Origin: Rubrivivax sp.
Lineage (GTDB): Bacteria > Pseudomonadota > Gammaproteobacteria > Burkholderiales > Burkholderiaceae_C
Assembly (NCBI GenBank): GCA_022842305.1
Contig: JALHPY010000006.1
Location: 21,778-85,777, forward strand
Reading direction: 5' to 3'
Length of the DNA stretch: 64,000 nucleotides
Shown: positions 28,919 through 37,950 of the stretch, piece by piece
Numbering within the stretch: the stretch's first letter is position 1
Layout of the letters: every line of letters begins with the position of its first letter
The notes under the pieces: generated by a model
The model's input: only the letters and a program-made list of their open reading frames with translations
Database searches by the model: none
What the model was told of the DNA's origin: nothing
Program-made: the position numbers and the translations under genes

Positions 28919-31900
28919 ATGTGGTTCACCCGCGTCTCGATCGCCAACCCGGTGCTGGCCGTGATGGTGATGCTGGCCTTCGTGGTGCTGGGCCTGTTCA
29001 GCTACCAGCGGCTGTCGCTGGACCAGTTTCCCAACATCGACTTCCCCACCGTGGTGGTGAGCATCGACTACCCCGGCGCCAGCCCCGAGATCGTCGAGGC
29101 CGAGGTCACGCGCAAGATCGAAGAAGCGGTGAACACCATCGCCGGCATCAACGCGCTCAGCTCGCGCTCTTACGAGGGCACGGCGGTGGTGATCGTCGAG
29201 TTCAACCTCGACGTCGACGGGCGCAAGGCCGCCGACGACGTACGCGAGAAGGTGGCGCTGATGCGCCCGCTGCTGCGCGACGAGGTGAAGGAGCCGCGCG
29301 TCTCGCGCTTCGATCCGGCCGCCCAGCCCATCTTCAACGTCGCGGTCATGGCCAGCGGCAGCGAAGCGGTGCCGGCCACGCCGCAGGACCTGACCACCTG
29401 GGCCAGCCAGGTGCTGCAGAAGAAGCTGGAGAACGTGCGCGGCGTGGGCGCGGTCAGCGTCATCGGCGGCGTGCAGCGGCAGGTGAACATCTACCTGCGC
29501 CCGGCGGCGATGGAGGCCGCGGGCGTGTCCACCGAGCAGGTGGCCGCGGCCCTGCGCAGCGAGAACCAGGAACTGCCACTGGGCGCCATCCGCTCGCGTG
29601 AACAAGAACAGGTGGTGCAGATCAACGCGCGGCTGAAGACGCCGCGCGACTTTCGCGACATCGTGGTGGCGCGCAAGACCGGGGGCGCCGTGGTGCGCCT
29701 GTGGCAGGTGGCCGACGTGGTGGACGGCCCGCAGGAGCAGGAAAGCCTGGCCCTGTACAACGGCCAGCGCACCGTGCTACTGAGCGTGCAGAAGAGCCAG
29801 GGCGAGAACACCATCGCCGTGGTCGACGGCCTGCGCCGCGCGCTCGATCAGGCCCAGGCGCTCACGCCGCCGGGCATGCGCACCGAGATCAACCGCGACA
29901 ACTCGCGCGGCATCCGCGTGAGCGTGGCCAACGTGCAGCGCACGCTGCTGGAGGGCGCGGCGCTGACGGTGCTGATCGTCTTCCTGTTCCTCAATTCCTG
30001 GCGCAGCACGGTGATCACCGGGCTGACGCTGCCGATCGCGCTGATCGGCACCTTTCTCTTCATGCACCTGTTCGGCTTCACCATCAACACCATCACGCTG
30101 ATGGCGTTGAGCCTGTGCGTGGGCCTGCTGATCGACGACGCCATCGTCGTGCGCGAGAACATCGTGCGCCACGTGCAGATGGGCAAGAGCGCGCACGACG
30201 CGGCGCTGCAGGGGACCGATGAAATCGGCCTGGCGGTGCTGGCCACCACGCTGTCCATCGTGGCCGTGTTCCTGCCCATCGGCTTCATGGGCGGCATCGT
30301 CGGCAAGTTCTTCCACGAGTTCGGCATCACCATCGTGGCGGCGGTGCTGATCAGCATGTTCGTGAGCTTCACGCTGGACCCGATGCTCAGCAGCGTGTGG
30401 CACGACCCGGCCGCCGAGCACGGCTCGCACCTGGGGGACCGCCGCGTCACGCTCTACGACCGCACCCTGGGCCGCGTGACCGCGCTCTTCGACCGCCTGA
30501 CCGCCTGGTTGTCGCGCGCCTACCAGGCCATCCTGGGCTGGGCGCTGGTGCACAAGATCAAGACCGTGCTGATCGCCACCGCCACCTTCGTCGTGGCGCT
30601 GGCGCTGCTGGGCGCCATCGGCAAGGAGTTCGTGCCCAAGGCCGACTTCTCCGAGACGCTGGTCAACTTCTACACGCCGGTGGGTTCGTCGCTGGAGGTG
30701 ACCGAGATGCGCGCCAAACAGGTGGACGCGGCGCTGCGCGAACTGCCCGAAGTGCGCCACACCGTCATCACCGTGAACAGCGGCTTCGCCCAGGGCAAGA
30801 TCTTCGGCTCGGTGTACGTGCGCCTGGTCGACCGCAAGGACCGCAGCCGCAGCATCGCCGACCTGGTGGTGCCCATGCGCGAGCGCCTGGCGCGCATCCC
30901 GGGCATCACCGTCACCAACATCGGCGTCACCGACCTGGGCGGGGGCAAGAGCATCGCGTTTTCGGTGCAGGGGCCCGACCTGGCCGAGCTGGAACGGCTG
31001 TCGCGCCAGATCATGCCGCGGCTGGGCGCGATCCCCGGCCTGACCGATCTGGACAGCACGCTCAAGCCCGACAAGCCGACCCTGGCCATCGACGTCAAGC
31101 GCGACGCCGCGGCCGACCTGGGCCTGAACGTCAACGCCCTGGCCGGCGCGCTGCGCACGCTGGTGGCCGGCATTTCGGTGGGCAACTGGCGCGCCGCCGA
31201 TGGCGAGAACTACGACGTGCGCCTGAGCCTGGCACCCAGCGCGCGCGACGCGGCCGCCGACCTGGTGAACCTGCCGCTGGTGCTGGGCAGCAACGCCGAC
31301 GGCACGGCGCGCGTGGTGCGGCTGTCGCAGGTGGCCGAGGTGCGCGCCGCCACCGGCCCCAACCAGATCAACCGCCGCGACCTGAGCCGCGAGATCAACA
31401 TCGACGCCAACCCGCTGGGGCGCAGCACCGGCGAGGTCAGCACTGACATCCGCGCCGTGCTCGACAGCATCGCCTGGCCGCCGGGCTACCGCTACAGCTT
31501 TGGCGGCTCCACCAAGAACATGAACGAATCCTTCCAGTACGCGGTGGGCGCTTTAGGCCTGGCGGTGGTCTTCATCTACATGATCCTGGCCAGCCAGTTC
31601 AAGAGCTTCCTGCAGCCGCTGGCGCTGATGAGCAGCCTGCCGCTCACGCTGATCGGCGTGGTGGGCGCGCTGCTGGCCTTTGGCAGCACGCTCAACATGT
31701 TCTCGGTCATCGGCATCGTCATGCTGATGGGGCTGGTGACCAAGAACGCCATCCTGCTGATCGACTTCGCCATCCGCGCGCGCGCCGACCAGGTGCAGCC
31801 CGATGGTTCGGTGCTGCCCGGCCTGGAGCGCAACGCGGCGCTGCTGGAAGCCGCGCGCGTGCGCCTGCGCCCCATCCTGATGACCACGCTGGCCATGGTC

Positions 31901-32107
31901 TTCGGCATGGTGCCGCTGGCCTTTGCGCTGACCGAGGGCTCGGAGCAGCGCGCGCCCATGGGCCAGGCGGTGATCGGCGGCGTCATCACCTCGTCGCTGC
32001 TCACCCTGGTGGTGGTGCCGGTGGTGTACTGCTGGCTGGACGACCTGTCGGCCTGGGCGCGCCGCGGCTTCCGGCGGCGTCCGCTGGGCGCCAGGGTCGC
32101 GGCCTAA
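28919..32107 (+). CDS. RND efflux pump inner-membrane permease (HAE1/AcrB-like)
   Basis: A 1,062-residue proton-driven drug/metabolite exporter with the classical twelve transmembrane helices and two large periplasmic loops. It starts MWFTRVSIANPVLAVMVMLAFVVLGLFSYQRL. TM4 carries the proton-relay acid pair in LCVGLLIDDAIVVRENIVRHVQMG, and GEGGVVGK-like GFMGGIVGKFFHEFGITIVAAVLISMFVSFTLDPML follows. The C-terminal repeat has GLVTKNAILLIDFAIRAR. The ATG at 28919 is used rather than the track start inside the adaptor gene. It is the third gene of the tetR operon. Confidence 0.95.
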   Translation: MWFTRVSIANPVLAVMVMLAFVVLGLFSYQRLSLDQFPNIDFPTVVVSIDYPGASPEIVEAEVTRKIEEAVNTIAGINALSSRSYEGTAVVIVEFNLDVDGRKAADDVREKVALMRPLLRDEVKEPRVSRFDPAAQPIFNVAVMASGSEAVPATPQDLTTWASQVLQKKLENVRGVGAVSVIGGVQRQVNIYLRPAAMEAAGVSTEQVAAALRSENQELPLGAIRSREQEQVVQINARLKTPRDFRDIVVARKTGGAVVRLWQVADVVDGPQEQESLALYNGQRTVLLSVQKSQGENTIAVVDGLRRALDQAQALTPPGMRTEINRDNSRGIRVSVANVQRTLLEGAALTVLIVFLFLNSWRSTVITGLTLPIALIGTFLFMHLFGFTINTITLMALSLCVGLLIDDAIVVRENIVRHVQMGKSAHDAALQGTDEIGLAVLATTLSIVAVFLPIGFMGGIVGKFFHEFGITIVAAVLISMFVSFTLDPMLSSVWHDPAAEHGSHLGDRRVTLYDRTLGRVTALFDRLTAWLSRAYQAILGWALVHKIKTVLIATATFVVALALLGAIGKEFVPKADFSETLVNFYTPVGSSLEVTEMRAKQVDAALRELPEVRHTVITVNSGFAQGKIFGSVYVRLVDRKDRSRSIADLVVPMRERLARIPGITVTNIGVTDLGGGKSIAFSVQGPDLAELERLSRQIMPRLGAIPGLTDLDSTLKPDKPTLAIDVKRDAAADLGLNVNALAGALRTLVAGISVGNWRAADGENYDVRLSLAPSARDAAADLVNLPLVLGSNADGTARVVRLSQVAEVRAATGPNQINRRDLSREINIDANPLGRSTGEVSTDIRAVLDSIAWPPGYRYSFGGSTKNMNESFQYAVGALGLAVVFIYMILASQFKSFLQPLALMSSLPLTLIGVVGALLAFGSTLNMFSVIGIVMLMGLVTKNAILLIDFAIRARADQVQPDGSVLPGLERNAALLEAARVRLRPILMTTLAMVFGMVPLAFALTEGSEQRAPMGQAVIGGVITSSLLTLVVVPVVYCWLDDLSAWARRGFRRRPLGARVAA

Positions 32108-32110
32108 AAT
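32105..32110 (+). promoter_or_regulatory. Candidate -10 element for the pcm-like gene
   Basis: TAAAAT, containing the TAA stop of the pump gene, lies 37 bases before the next ATG and is followed by CGCGCCC. No matching -35 was seen. Confidence 0.3.
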
Positions 32111-32147
32111 CGCGCCCGCCCGACGAACACACCTCTCTCAGAAAGCC

Positions 32148-32822
32148 ATGAACAACGAGATCGCCCGTTTCAACATGATCGAGCAGCAGATCCGCCCCTG
32201 GGACGTGCTGGACGGCAGCGTGCTGTCGCTGCTGGCCACCGTGCGCCGCGAGGACTTCGTACCCGCTGCGCTGCGCGCCCTGGCCTTCGTCGACACCCAG
32301 GTGCCCCTGTTGCCGGGCCAGGCGCACGGCCCGGCCATGCTCGAGCCCAAGGTCGAGGCCCGCCTGCTGCAGGAACTGCAGGTGCAGCGGCATGAGAAGG
32401 TGCTGGAGATCGGCGCCGGCTCAGGCTTCATGGCCGCGCTGCTGGCGCACCGCGCGCAGCAGGTCATCAGCCTGGAATGCCGGCCCGAACTGGCGCGCAT
32501 GGCGCGCGAGAACCTGCAGCGCAGCGGCGTGCTCAACGCCCGGGTGCAGGAAGTCTCGGCGGCCGAGGGCACGCTGGGCCTGCCGGCCGAGGCGCCCTTC
32601 GACGTGATCCTGCTGTCGGGATCGGTGGCCGAGGTGCCGCGCGAACTGCTGCAGCAGCTCAAGCCCGGCGGCCGCCTGGCCGCCGTGGTGGGCGACGAGC
32701 CCGTGATGCGCGCCCGCCTGTACAAGCGCACCGGCGACGTCGCCTGGTCCGAGACCGACCTGTTCGACACCGTGGCGCCGCGCCTGGAAGGCTTTGCCGA
32801 GCCCACGCGCTTCAAGTTCTAG
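32148..32822 (+). CDS. Protein-L-isoaspartate O-methyltransferase-like protein
   Basis: 224 residues with the fold of Pcm, which methylates damaged isoaspartyl residues. It has the family opening (NMIEQQIRPWDVLDGSVLSLLATVRREDFVPAALRALAFVDTQVPLLPGQ) and SAM motif I VLEIGAGSGFMAALLA. The usual TISQPYIVA segment after GQ, with the catalytic Ser, reads AHGPAMLEPKVEA here, so isoaspartate repair activity is doubtful. In betaproteobacteria such a gene commonly sits before tolC and waaA, as it does here. I leave the gene symbol blank for that reason. Confidence 0.85.
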   Translation: MNNEIARFNMIEQQIRPWDVLDGSVLSLLATVRREDFVPAALRALAFVDTQVPLLPGQAHGPAMLEPKVEARLLQELQVQRHEKVLEIGAGSGFMAALLAHRAQQVISLECRPELARMARENLQRSGVLNARVQEVSAAEGTLGLPAEAPFDVILLSGSVAEVPRELLQQLKPGGRLAAVVGDEPVMRARLYKRTGDVAWSETDLFDTVAPRLEGFAEPTRFKF

Positions 32823-33011
32823 CCCGCAGTTCCTATGCCCTGCCCCGTGCCAACCGCCGCCACCCTGGCGCCACCGCTGGTCGCGCCGCCTGGCCGTCGT
32901 GTCGCGCGCCGGCTGCAGCCCGTCGCAGGGCAGGGGCGCGGCGGGCACCGCCACCGCTATAACGGCACCGGCGCTGCCGCGGCGCCGCACTGATCACACC
33001 GAGGAATCCGC

Positions 33012-34340
33012 ATGCCCGTCCCCTTCCAACGCCGCACCCCGCTGGCGCTGCTGGTCGCGTTGATGCTGGCCGCCCTGCCCGGCCTGGCCGCAGCGCAAAG
33101 CCTGCGCGAGCTGTACGAGGCCGCGCGCGCCTTCGACGCCACCTACCTGGGGGCCAAGGCCAACGCCGCATCGGCCGAGTACCGCGCGGCGCAGAGCGAT
33201 GCGCTGATGCGCCCCGCGCTGGCCGCCAACGCCTCGGCCGGCACCACCCAGTCCAACCTGCCCAACCTGGGCGCGCGCGGCACCGACAGCATCGGCGCGT
33301 CGCTCAACGGCCGCTACCCGCTGTTCAACCGCGCCAACGGCGTCACCATCGAACAGGCGCGCAAGGGCCTGGTGTCGGCCCAGGCCGACCTGGACGCCGC
33401 CGAGCAAGACCTGATCGTGCGCGTCTCGCAGGCCTATTTCGACGTGCTGGCGGCGCAGGACGCGCTGGGCACCACGCAGGCCAGCAAGGCCTTCATCACC
33501 GAGCAGCTGGCATCGGCCAAGCGCAACTTCGAGGTGGGCACGGCCACCATCACCGACACGCGCGAGGCGCAGGCGCGCTTCGACCTGGTGCTGGCGCAGG
33601 AAATCGCGGCCGGCAACGACCTGCAGAGCAAGCGCATCGCGCTGGACACGCTGGTGGGCCGCGGCAACGTGCAGCCCAAGGGCCTGGCGCTGCCGCCCGT
33701 GCTGCCGGCGGTGACGCCGGCCAACCCCGAAGAGTGGGTGACCGTGGCCGACCAGCAGCACCCCACGGTGCGCCGCGCCCGCGTGGGCCTGGACGTGGCG
33801 GTGCTGGAAACCGCCAAGGCGCGCGCCGGTGATTCACCCACGGTGGACGCCACGGCGTCACTGGGCAGCAACTACGCGCGCGGCTCGGGCGCCACGCTGC
33901 CGGGCACCACCACCTCGGCCAGCCTGGGCGTGCAGATGAACTGGCCGCTGTACACCGGCGGCTTTACGCAGAACCGCATCCAGGAAACGCTGGCGCTGGA
34001 AGAGAAGTCGCGCCAGGACCTGGAAGCCGCGCGCCGCGCCGTGGGCCAGGGCACGCGCGTGGCCTATTTCGGTGTGCAGTCGGGCCTGGCCCAGGTCAAG
34101 GCACTCGAGGCCGCCGAATCGTCCAGCAAGCTGGCGCTGGAAGCCACGCAGCTGGGCTACAAGGTGGGCGTGCGCGTCAACCTGGATGTCCTGAACGCCC
34201 AGACCCAGCTCACCACCACGCAGCGCGACCTGGCCAAGGCGCGCTACGACGTGCTGGTGGGCAGCCTGCGCCTGCGCCAGGCCTCGGGCCAGCTGGCGCC
34301 GACCGACATCGACGCCGTCAACCGGCTGCTGGTGCCTTAA
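33012..34340 (+). CDS. TolC family outer membrane channel protein
   Basis: A 442-residue outer-membrane efflux/secretion channel subunit with a cleaved signal peptide (LALLVALMLAALPGLAAAQS). It begins with the TolC-type SLRELYEAARAFDATYLGAKANAASAEYRAA, has the repeated OEP halves (about 25-215 and 235-435), with YPLFNRANGVTIEQARKGL and YTGGFTQNRIQETLALEEKSRQDLEAARR as the matched beta-barrel/alpha-tunnel segments. GAGGA lies before the ATG. A TATAAC at 32958-32963 may be its -10. It could serve the upstream RND pump or be the general TolC; its place between the Pcm-like gene and waaA is the conserved one. Confidence 0.92.
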   Translation: MPVPFQRRTPLALLVALMLAALPGLAAAQSLRELYEAARAFDATYLGAKANAASAEYRAAQSDALMRPALAANASAGTTQSNLPNLGARGTDSIGASLNGRYPLFNRANGVTIEQARKGLVSAQADLDAAEQDLIVRVSQAYFDVLAAQDALGTTQASKAFITEQLASAKRNFEVGTATITDTREAQARFDLVLAQEIAAGNDLQSKRIALDTLVGRGNVQPKGLALPPVLPAVTPANPEEWVTVADQQHPTVRRARVGLDVAVLETAKARAGDSPTVDATASLGSNYARGSGATLPGTTTSASLGVQMNWPLYTGGFTQNRIQETLALEEKSRQDLEAARRAVGQGTRVAYFGVQSGLAQVKALEAAESSSKLALEATQLGYKVGVRVNLDVLNAQTQLTTTQRDLAKARYDVLVGSLRLRQASGQLAPTDIDAVNRLLVP

Positions 34341-34343
34341 GCC

Positions 34344-35633
34344 TCAGGCCGCCTGCGGCGGCGCGGGCAGCCGCGCCAGGATCTCGGCGGCCATGCGCCG
34401 CGCGGCGCCGCGGTGCGCCGCGGCAAAGGCCAATGCGCGCTCAGCCGCCGCCGGGCGCTCGGCGCCGCCGGCCAAGGCCACGGCCAGGGCCACGCCCTCG
34501 TCGATGTCGCGCACCCGTTGCGCCGCGCCGGCCTGTAGCGCCAGCTCGGCGGCCTGCTCGAAGTTGAAGGTGTGCGGCCCCATCACCACCGGGCAGCCGC
34601 AGGCGGCCAGCTCGATCAGGTTCTGGCCGCCCAGCGGCGCGAAGCTGCCGCCCAGCAGGGCCACGTCGGCCAGCGCGGCGTACAACGCCATTTCGCCCAT
34701 CGTGTCGCCCAGCCAGACATCGGCCTGCGCGGCCTCGTCGGGCGGCGCATCGGCCCAGCTGCTGCGGCGCAAGCCCTGCAGGCCGGCCTGCTGCACCGCG
34801 CGCGCCACCTCGTCGAAGCGCTGCGGGTGGCGCGGCACCAGCAGCAGCAGCGGCCGCGGCGCGGGCAGCGCGCACCAGGCCTGCAGCAGCGGCGGCTCTT
34901 CGCCTTCACGCGTGCTGGCCGCCAGCACCACGGGGCGGCCCAGGGCCTGGCGCCATTGGCGGCCGCGCGCCACCAGCGCCGGCGGCGGCGTCATGTCGAA
35001 CTTGATGTTGCCCAGCACCTGCACCGCCAGCGCGCCCGATTGGCGCAGGCGTTCGGCGTCGGCCTCGGTCTGCGCCAGCACGGCGCTGAAGCCGGCCAGG
35101 GCCGGGTGCATCAGCGCGGCCAGGCGCTGGCCCTTGGCGCGGCTGCGCTCGGACAAGCGGGCGTTGGCCAGCAGCATGGGCACGCCGGCCGCGCGCGCCT
35201 GGGCCATCAGGTTGGGCCAGACCTCGGTCTCCATCACCACGCCCAGCGCCGGGCGGTGGTGGCGCAGAAAGCGCCGCACCGCGCCCGGCGTGTCCCAGGG
35301 CAGCCAGGCCTGGGCGTCGCCCGCTTGCAGCAGCGCCTGCCCGGCCGCGCGCCCGGTGGCGGTGCCGTGGGTCAGCAGCAGGCTCAAGCCCGGTCGCTGT
35401 GCACGTAATTCGGCAATCAGCGCCGCGGCGCCGCGCGTCTCGCCCAGCGACACCGCGTGCAGCCACAGCCGCCCCGGCACGGCCGCTGCGCGGCTGCCGC
35501 CCAGGCGTTCGAGCCAGTGCGTGCGGTAGGCCGGCTCTTCGCCGCCCCGCCACCACAGCCGGGCCAGGTACAGCGGCGTGGCCCCGCGCAGCAGCGTCGA
35601 ATAGGCGGCGCGCGCCAGCCCGGCGCGCAACAC
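34344..35633 (-). CDS. waaA: 3-deoxy-D-manno-octulosonic acid (Kdo) transferase
   Basis: WaaA transfers Kdo from CMP-Kdo to lipid A precursor at the cytoplasmic face of the inner membrane, an essential step in lipopolysaccharide synthesis. The 429-residue GT30/GT-B enzyme has an N-terminal membrane-binding region, the acceptor-domain WLHAVSLGETRGAAALI, METEVWPNLMAQARAAGVPMLLANARLSERSRA, and the donor-domain GGSFAPLGGQNLIELAACGCPVVMGPHTFNF. Its GTG start shares one base with the stop of the upstream phosphomannomutase gene, so the two are coupled. It converges on tolC with a 3-base gap. Confidence 0.95.
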   Translation of the reverse strand: MLRAGLARAAYSTLLRGATPLYLARLWWRGGEEPAYRTHWLERLGGSRAAAVPGRLWLHAVSLGETRGAAALIAELRAQRPGLSLLLTHGTATGRAAGQALLQAGDAQAWLPWDTPGAVRRFLRHHRPALGVVMETEVWPNLMAQARAAGVPMLLANARLSERSRAKGQRLAALMHPALAGFSAVLAQTEADAERLRQSGALAVQVLGNIKFDMTPPPALVARGRQWRQALGRPVVLAASTREGEEPPLLQAWCALPAPRPLLLLVPRHPQRFDEVARAVQQAGLQGLRRSSWADAPPDEAAQADVWLGDTMGEMALYAALADVALLGGSFAPLGGQNLIELAACGCPVVMGPHTFNFEQAAELALQAGAAQRVRDIDEGVALAVALAGGAERPAAAERALAFAAAHRGAARRMAAEILARLPAPPQAA

Positions 35634-37036
35634 TAGTGGGCCGCCGCGGCCACCTGCGCGTCGGGCTTGACGCTGCGCAGCGCGGCCATGAAATCGCCCT
35701 GGATGCGCTGCAGCGCCTCGTCGGTGTGGCCCTCGAAGCGCAGCACCAGCACCGGCGTGGTGTTGCTGCCGCGGATCAGGCCGAAGCCGTCGGCAAAGTC
35801 CACGCGCAGGCCGTCGATGGTGCCCACCTCGCCACCGGCAAAGGTCAGGCGGCCGTCGGCCACGCGCGCCAGCAGCTCGGCCACCACCGCGTGGTGCTCG
35901 CCCTCGGCGCAGGGCACGTTGAGCTCGGGCGTCGAGAAGCTGGTGGGCAGCGCGTCGAGCAGGGCACTGGGGTTCTTCTCGCGGCTCAGGATCTCGAGCA
36001 GGCGCGCCGCGGTGTACATGGCGTCGTCAAAGCCGTACCAGCGCTCGCTGAAGAACAGGTGGCCGCTCATCTCACCCGCGAAGGGCGCGCCGGTCTCGCG
36101 CAGCTTGGCCTTGACCAGCGAATGCCCGGTCTTCCACAGCAGCGGCTTGCCACCGGCCTTGCGGATGACCACCGGCAGGCGCTGGCTGCACTTGACGTCG
36201 AAGATGATGGTGGCACCGCGGTTGCGCTTGAGGATGTCGCGCGCGAACAGCATGATCTGCCGGTCGGGGTAGATGATGTTGCCGCCGGCGGTGACCACGC
36301 CCAGGCGGTCGCCGTCGCCGTCGAAGGCCAGGCCCAGTTCGGCGCCGGTGGCGTGCACCACCTTGATCAGGTCGGCCAGGTTCTCGGGCTTGCTGGGGTC
36401 GGGGTGGTGGTTGGGGAAGTCGCCGTCGACCTTGCTGTACAGGTCGACCACGTCGCAGCCCAGCGCGCGCAGGATGGCCGGGGCGCTGGCGCCGGGGATG
36501 CCGTTGCCGCTGTCGACCACGATCTTCATGCGCCGCGCCAGCTTGCAGTCACGCGTGATGCGGCGCGCGTACTCGGGCACGATGTCCATGGTGGCGCTGC
36601 GGCCGCGCTTGCGCGTGTAGGTCTCGGTCTCGATGCGCTGGCGCAGCTTCTGGATGTCGTCGCCATAGATGGCGCGGCCGCCCAGCACCATCTTGAAGCC
36701 GTTGTAGTCCTTGGGGTTGTGGCTGCCCGTGACCTGTATGCCGCTGCGGCAGCCGTGCTTGCCGCGCGTGGCGGCCACGTAGTACAGCATGGGCGTGGTC
36801 ACCGCGCCCAGGTCCACCACGTCCAGCCCGGTGCTCTTCAGGCCGCGTATCAGCGCGGCCACCAGGCCCGGGCCCGACACCCGTCCGTCGCGGCCCACGG
36901 CCACGGCCTTTTCGCCGGCGGCCACGGCCTCGCTGCCGAAGGCGCGGCCCAGGTGCTCGGCAAAGGCCGCATCGATGTTGCGGCCGACGACGCCGCGGAT
37001 GTCATAGGCCTTGAAGACGGTGGGATCGATCTGCAT
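35633..37036 (-). CDS. Phosphomannomutase/phosphoglucomutase (AlgC/ManB type)
   Basis: A 467-residue alpha-D-phosphohexomutase that interconverts mannose or glucose 1- and 6-phosphates for LPS and exopolysaccharide precursors. It begins IDPTVFKAYDIRGVVG. The active phosphoserine loop is TGSHNPKDYNGFK, the Mg2+ loop AFDGDGDRLGVV, the sugar-recognition loop GEMSGHLFFSERWYG, and the phosphate-binding loop RGSNTTPVLVLRFEG. The ATG at 37036 is where family homology starts; a TACAAT about 30 bases upstream may be the -10. It is coupled to waaA, consistent with a role in envelope sugars. Confidence 0.93.
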   Translation of the reverse strand: MQIDPTVFKAYDIRGVVGRNIDAAFAEHLGRAFGSEAVAAGEKAVAVGRDGRVSGPGLVAALIRGLKSTGLDVVDLGAVTTPMLYYVAATRGKHGCRSGIQVTGSHNPKDYNGFKMVLGGRAIYGDDIQKLRQRIETETYTRKRGRSATMDIVPEYARRITRDCKLARRMKIVVDSGNGIPGASAPAILRALGCDVVDLYSKVDGDFPNHHPDPSKPENLADLIKVVHATGAELGLAFDGDGDRLGVVTAGGNIIYPDRQIMLFARDILKRNRGATIIFDVKCSQRLPVVIRKAGGKPLLWKTGHSLVKAKLRETGAPFAGEMSGHLFFSERWYGFDDAMYTAARLLEILSREKNPSALLDALPTSFSTPELNVPCAEGEHHAVVAELLARVADGRLTFAGGEVGTIDGLRVDFADGFGLIRGSNTTPVLVLRFEGHTDEALQRIQGDFMAALRSVKPDAQVAAAAH

Positions 37037-37219
37037 GGGCGGCGCTGCTGTGAAGGTGCGCGGCATTGTAGGCAGCGCCCCTGTGCGCCCGGCCCGTCGC
37101 TGCCTGCTGCCAGGGTCTCGGCAGCGCAGCGCCGCATCCACTGGGCCGGGCGCAGCTTCAGCACCTATTTGGTTGTAATTGGGCTGGCTTGCGTACCAGC
37201 CGGGCCACGCCGGGCCGGC

Positions 37220-37891
37220 TCAGTACCCCAGCATGTTGGCGCGTACATGCTGCAGGTGCGCCAGGCACAGCGCACGCGCGCGCTCGGCGTCGCGTTCGCG
37301 CAGCGCGGCCACCAGGGCGCGGTGTTCCTGCTGGTATTCGCGCCGACGCTCGGGCGTGGCGCTGCGGCGCTTGAGCAGGCCCCATTCGCCCTGCGCGCGC
37401 ACCTCGTTCATCAGGCGGAAGACGCCGCTGATGAAGCCGTTGTGCGCTGCTTCGGCAATGGCCTCGTGCAGCGCCGCGTCCCACTTCTCGAACTCTTCCA
37501 GCGTGCTGGCCGCCTCGGCCTGCAGGTTGCAGTCTTCCATGCGCTGGAAGTCGGCCGGAGTGGCGTTGACGATGGCCATGTCGATGAGCGCCGGTTCCAG
37601 CACCATGCGCGCGTTCATCAGCTCGGCCGGACTCACCTGGTGGGGGCCGGCGGGCGGCGAGATGGCGGCCAGCGCCTCCTGCACACCCTCGGCCACGTAG
37701 GTGCCGCTGCCCACGGTCTGGGTGATCAGGCGGCGGCGCTTCAGATCGGCCAGCACGCGCCGCACGGTGGAGCGGCCGACGCCGTAGCGCTCGCTCAAGG
37801 CGCGCTCGGTGGGCAGGCGGTGACCAGCGCGCCAGACGCGGGTGCGCAGGTTGTCGATGATGTCTTCGCGCAGCTGGGCAGTAGCATCCAT
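37220..37891 (-). CDS. GntR family (FCD domain) transcriptional regulator
   Basis: A 223-residue FadR-subfamily regulator. The N-terminal winged helix is LREDIIDNLRTRVWRAGHRLPTERALSERYGVGRSTVRRVLADLKRRRLITQTVGSGTYVA. The C-terminal all-helical FCD domain (about 85-220) carries the metal/ligand residues in AALHEAIAEAAHN and EHRALVAALRERD. It is divergent from the FAH-family gene with about 60 bases between starts, and so probably controls the hydroxylated acid/aromatic catabolic genes there. GTATCC and GGATAC half-sites flank the intergenic region about 30 bases apart. Confidence 0.9.
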   Translation of the reverse strand: MDATAQLREDIIDNLRTRVWRAGHRLPTERALSERYGVGRSTVRRVLADLKRRRLITQTVGSGTYVAEGVQEALAAISPPAGPHQVSPAELMNARMVLEPALIDMAIVNATPADFQRMEDCNLQAEAASTLEEFEKWDAALHEAIAEAAHNGFISGVFRLMNEVRAQGEWGLLKRRSATPERRREYQQEHRALVAALRERDAERARALCLAHLQHVRANMLGY

Positions 37892-37950
37892 GGCGCGCAA
37901 TGGTATCCTTTTGGGCGATTTGGGTCAGCACACCGAACCGGGGATACAGC

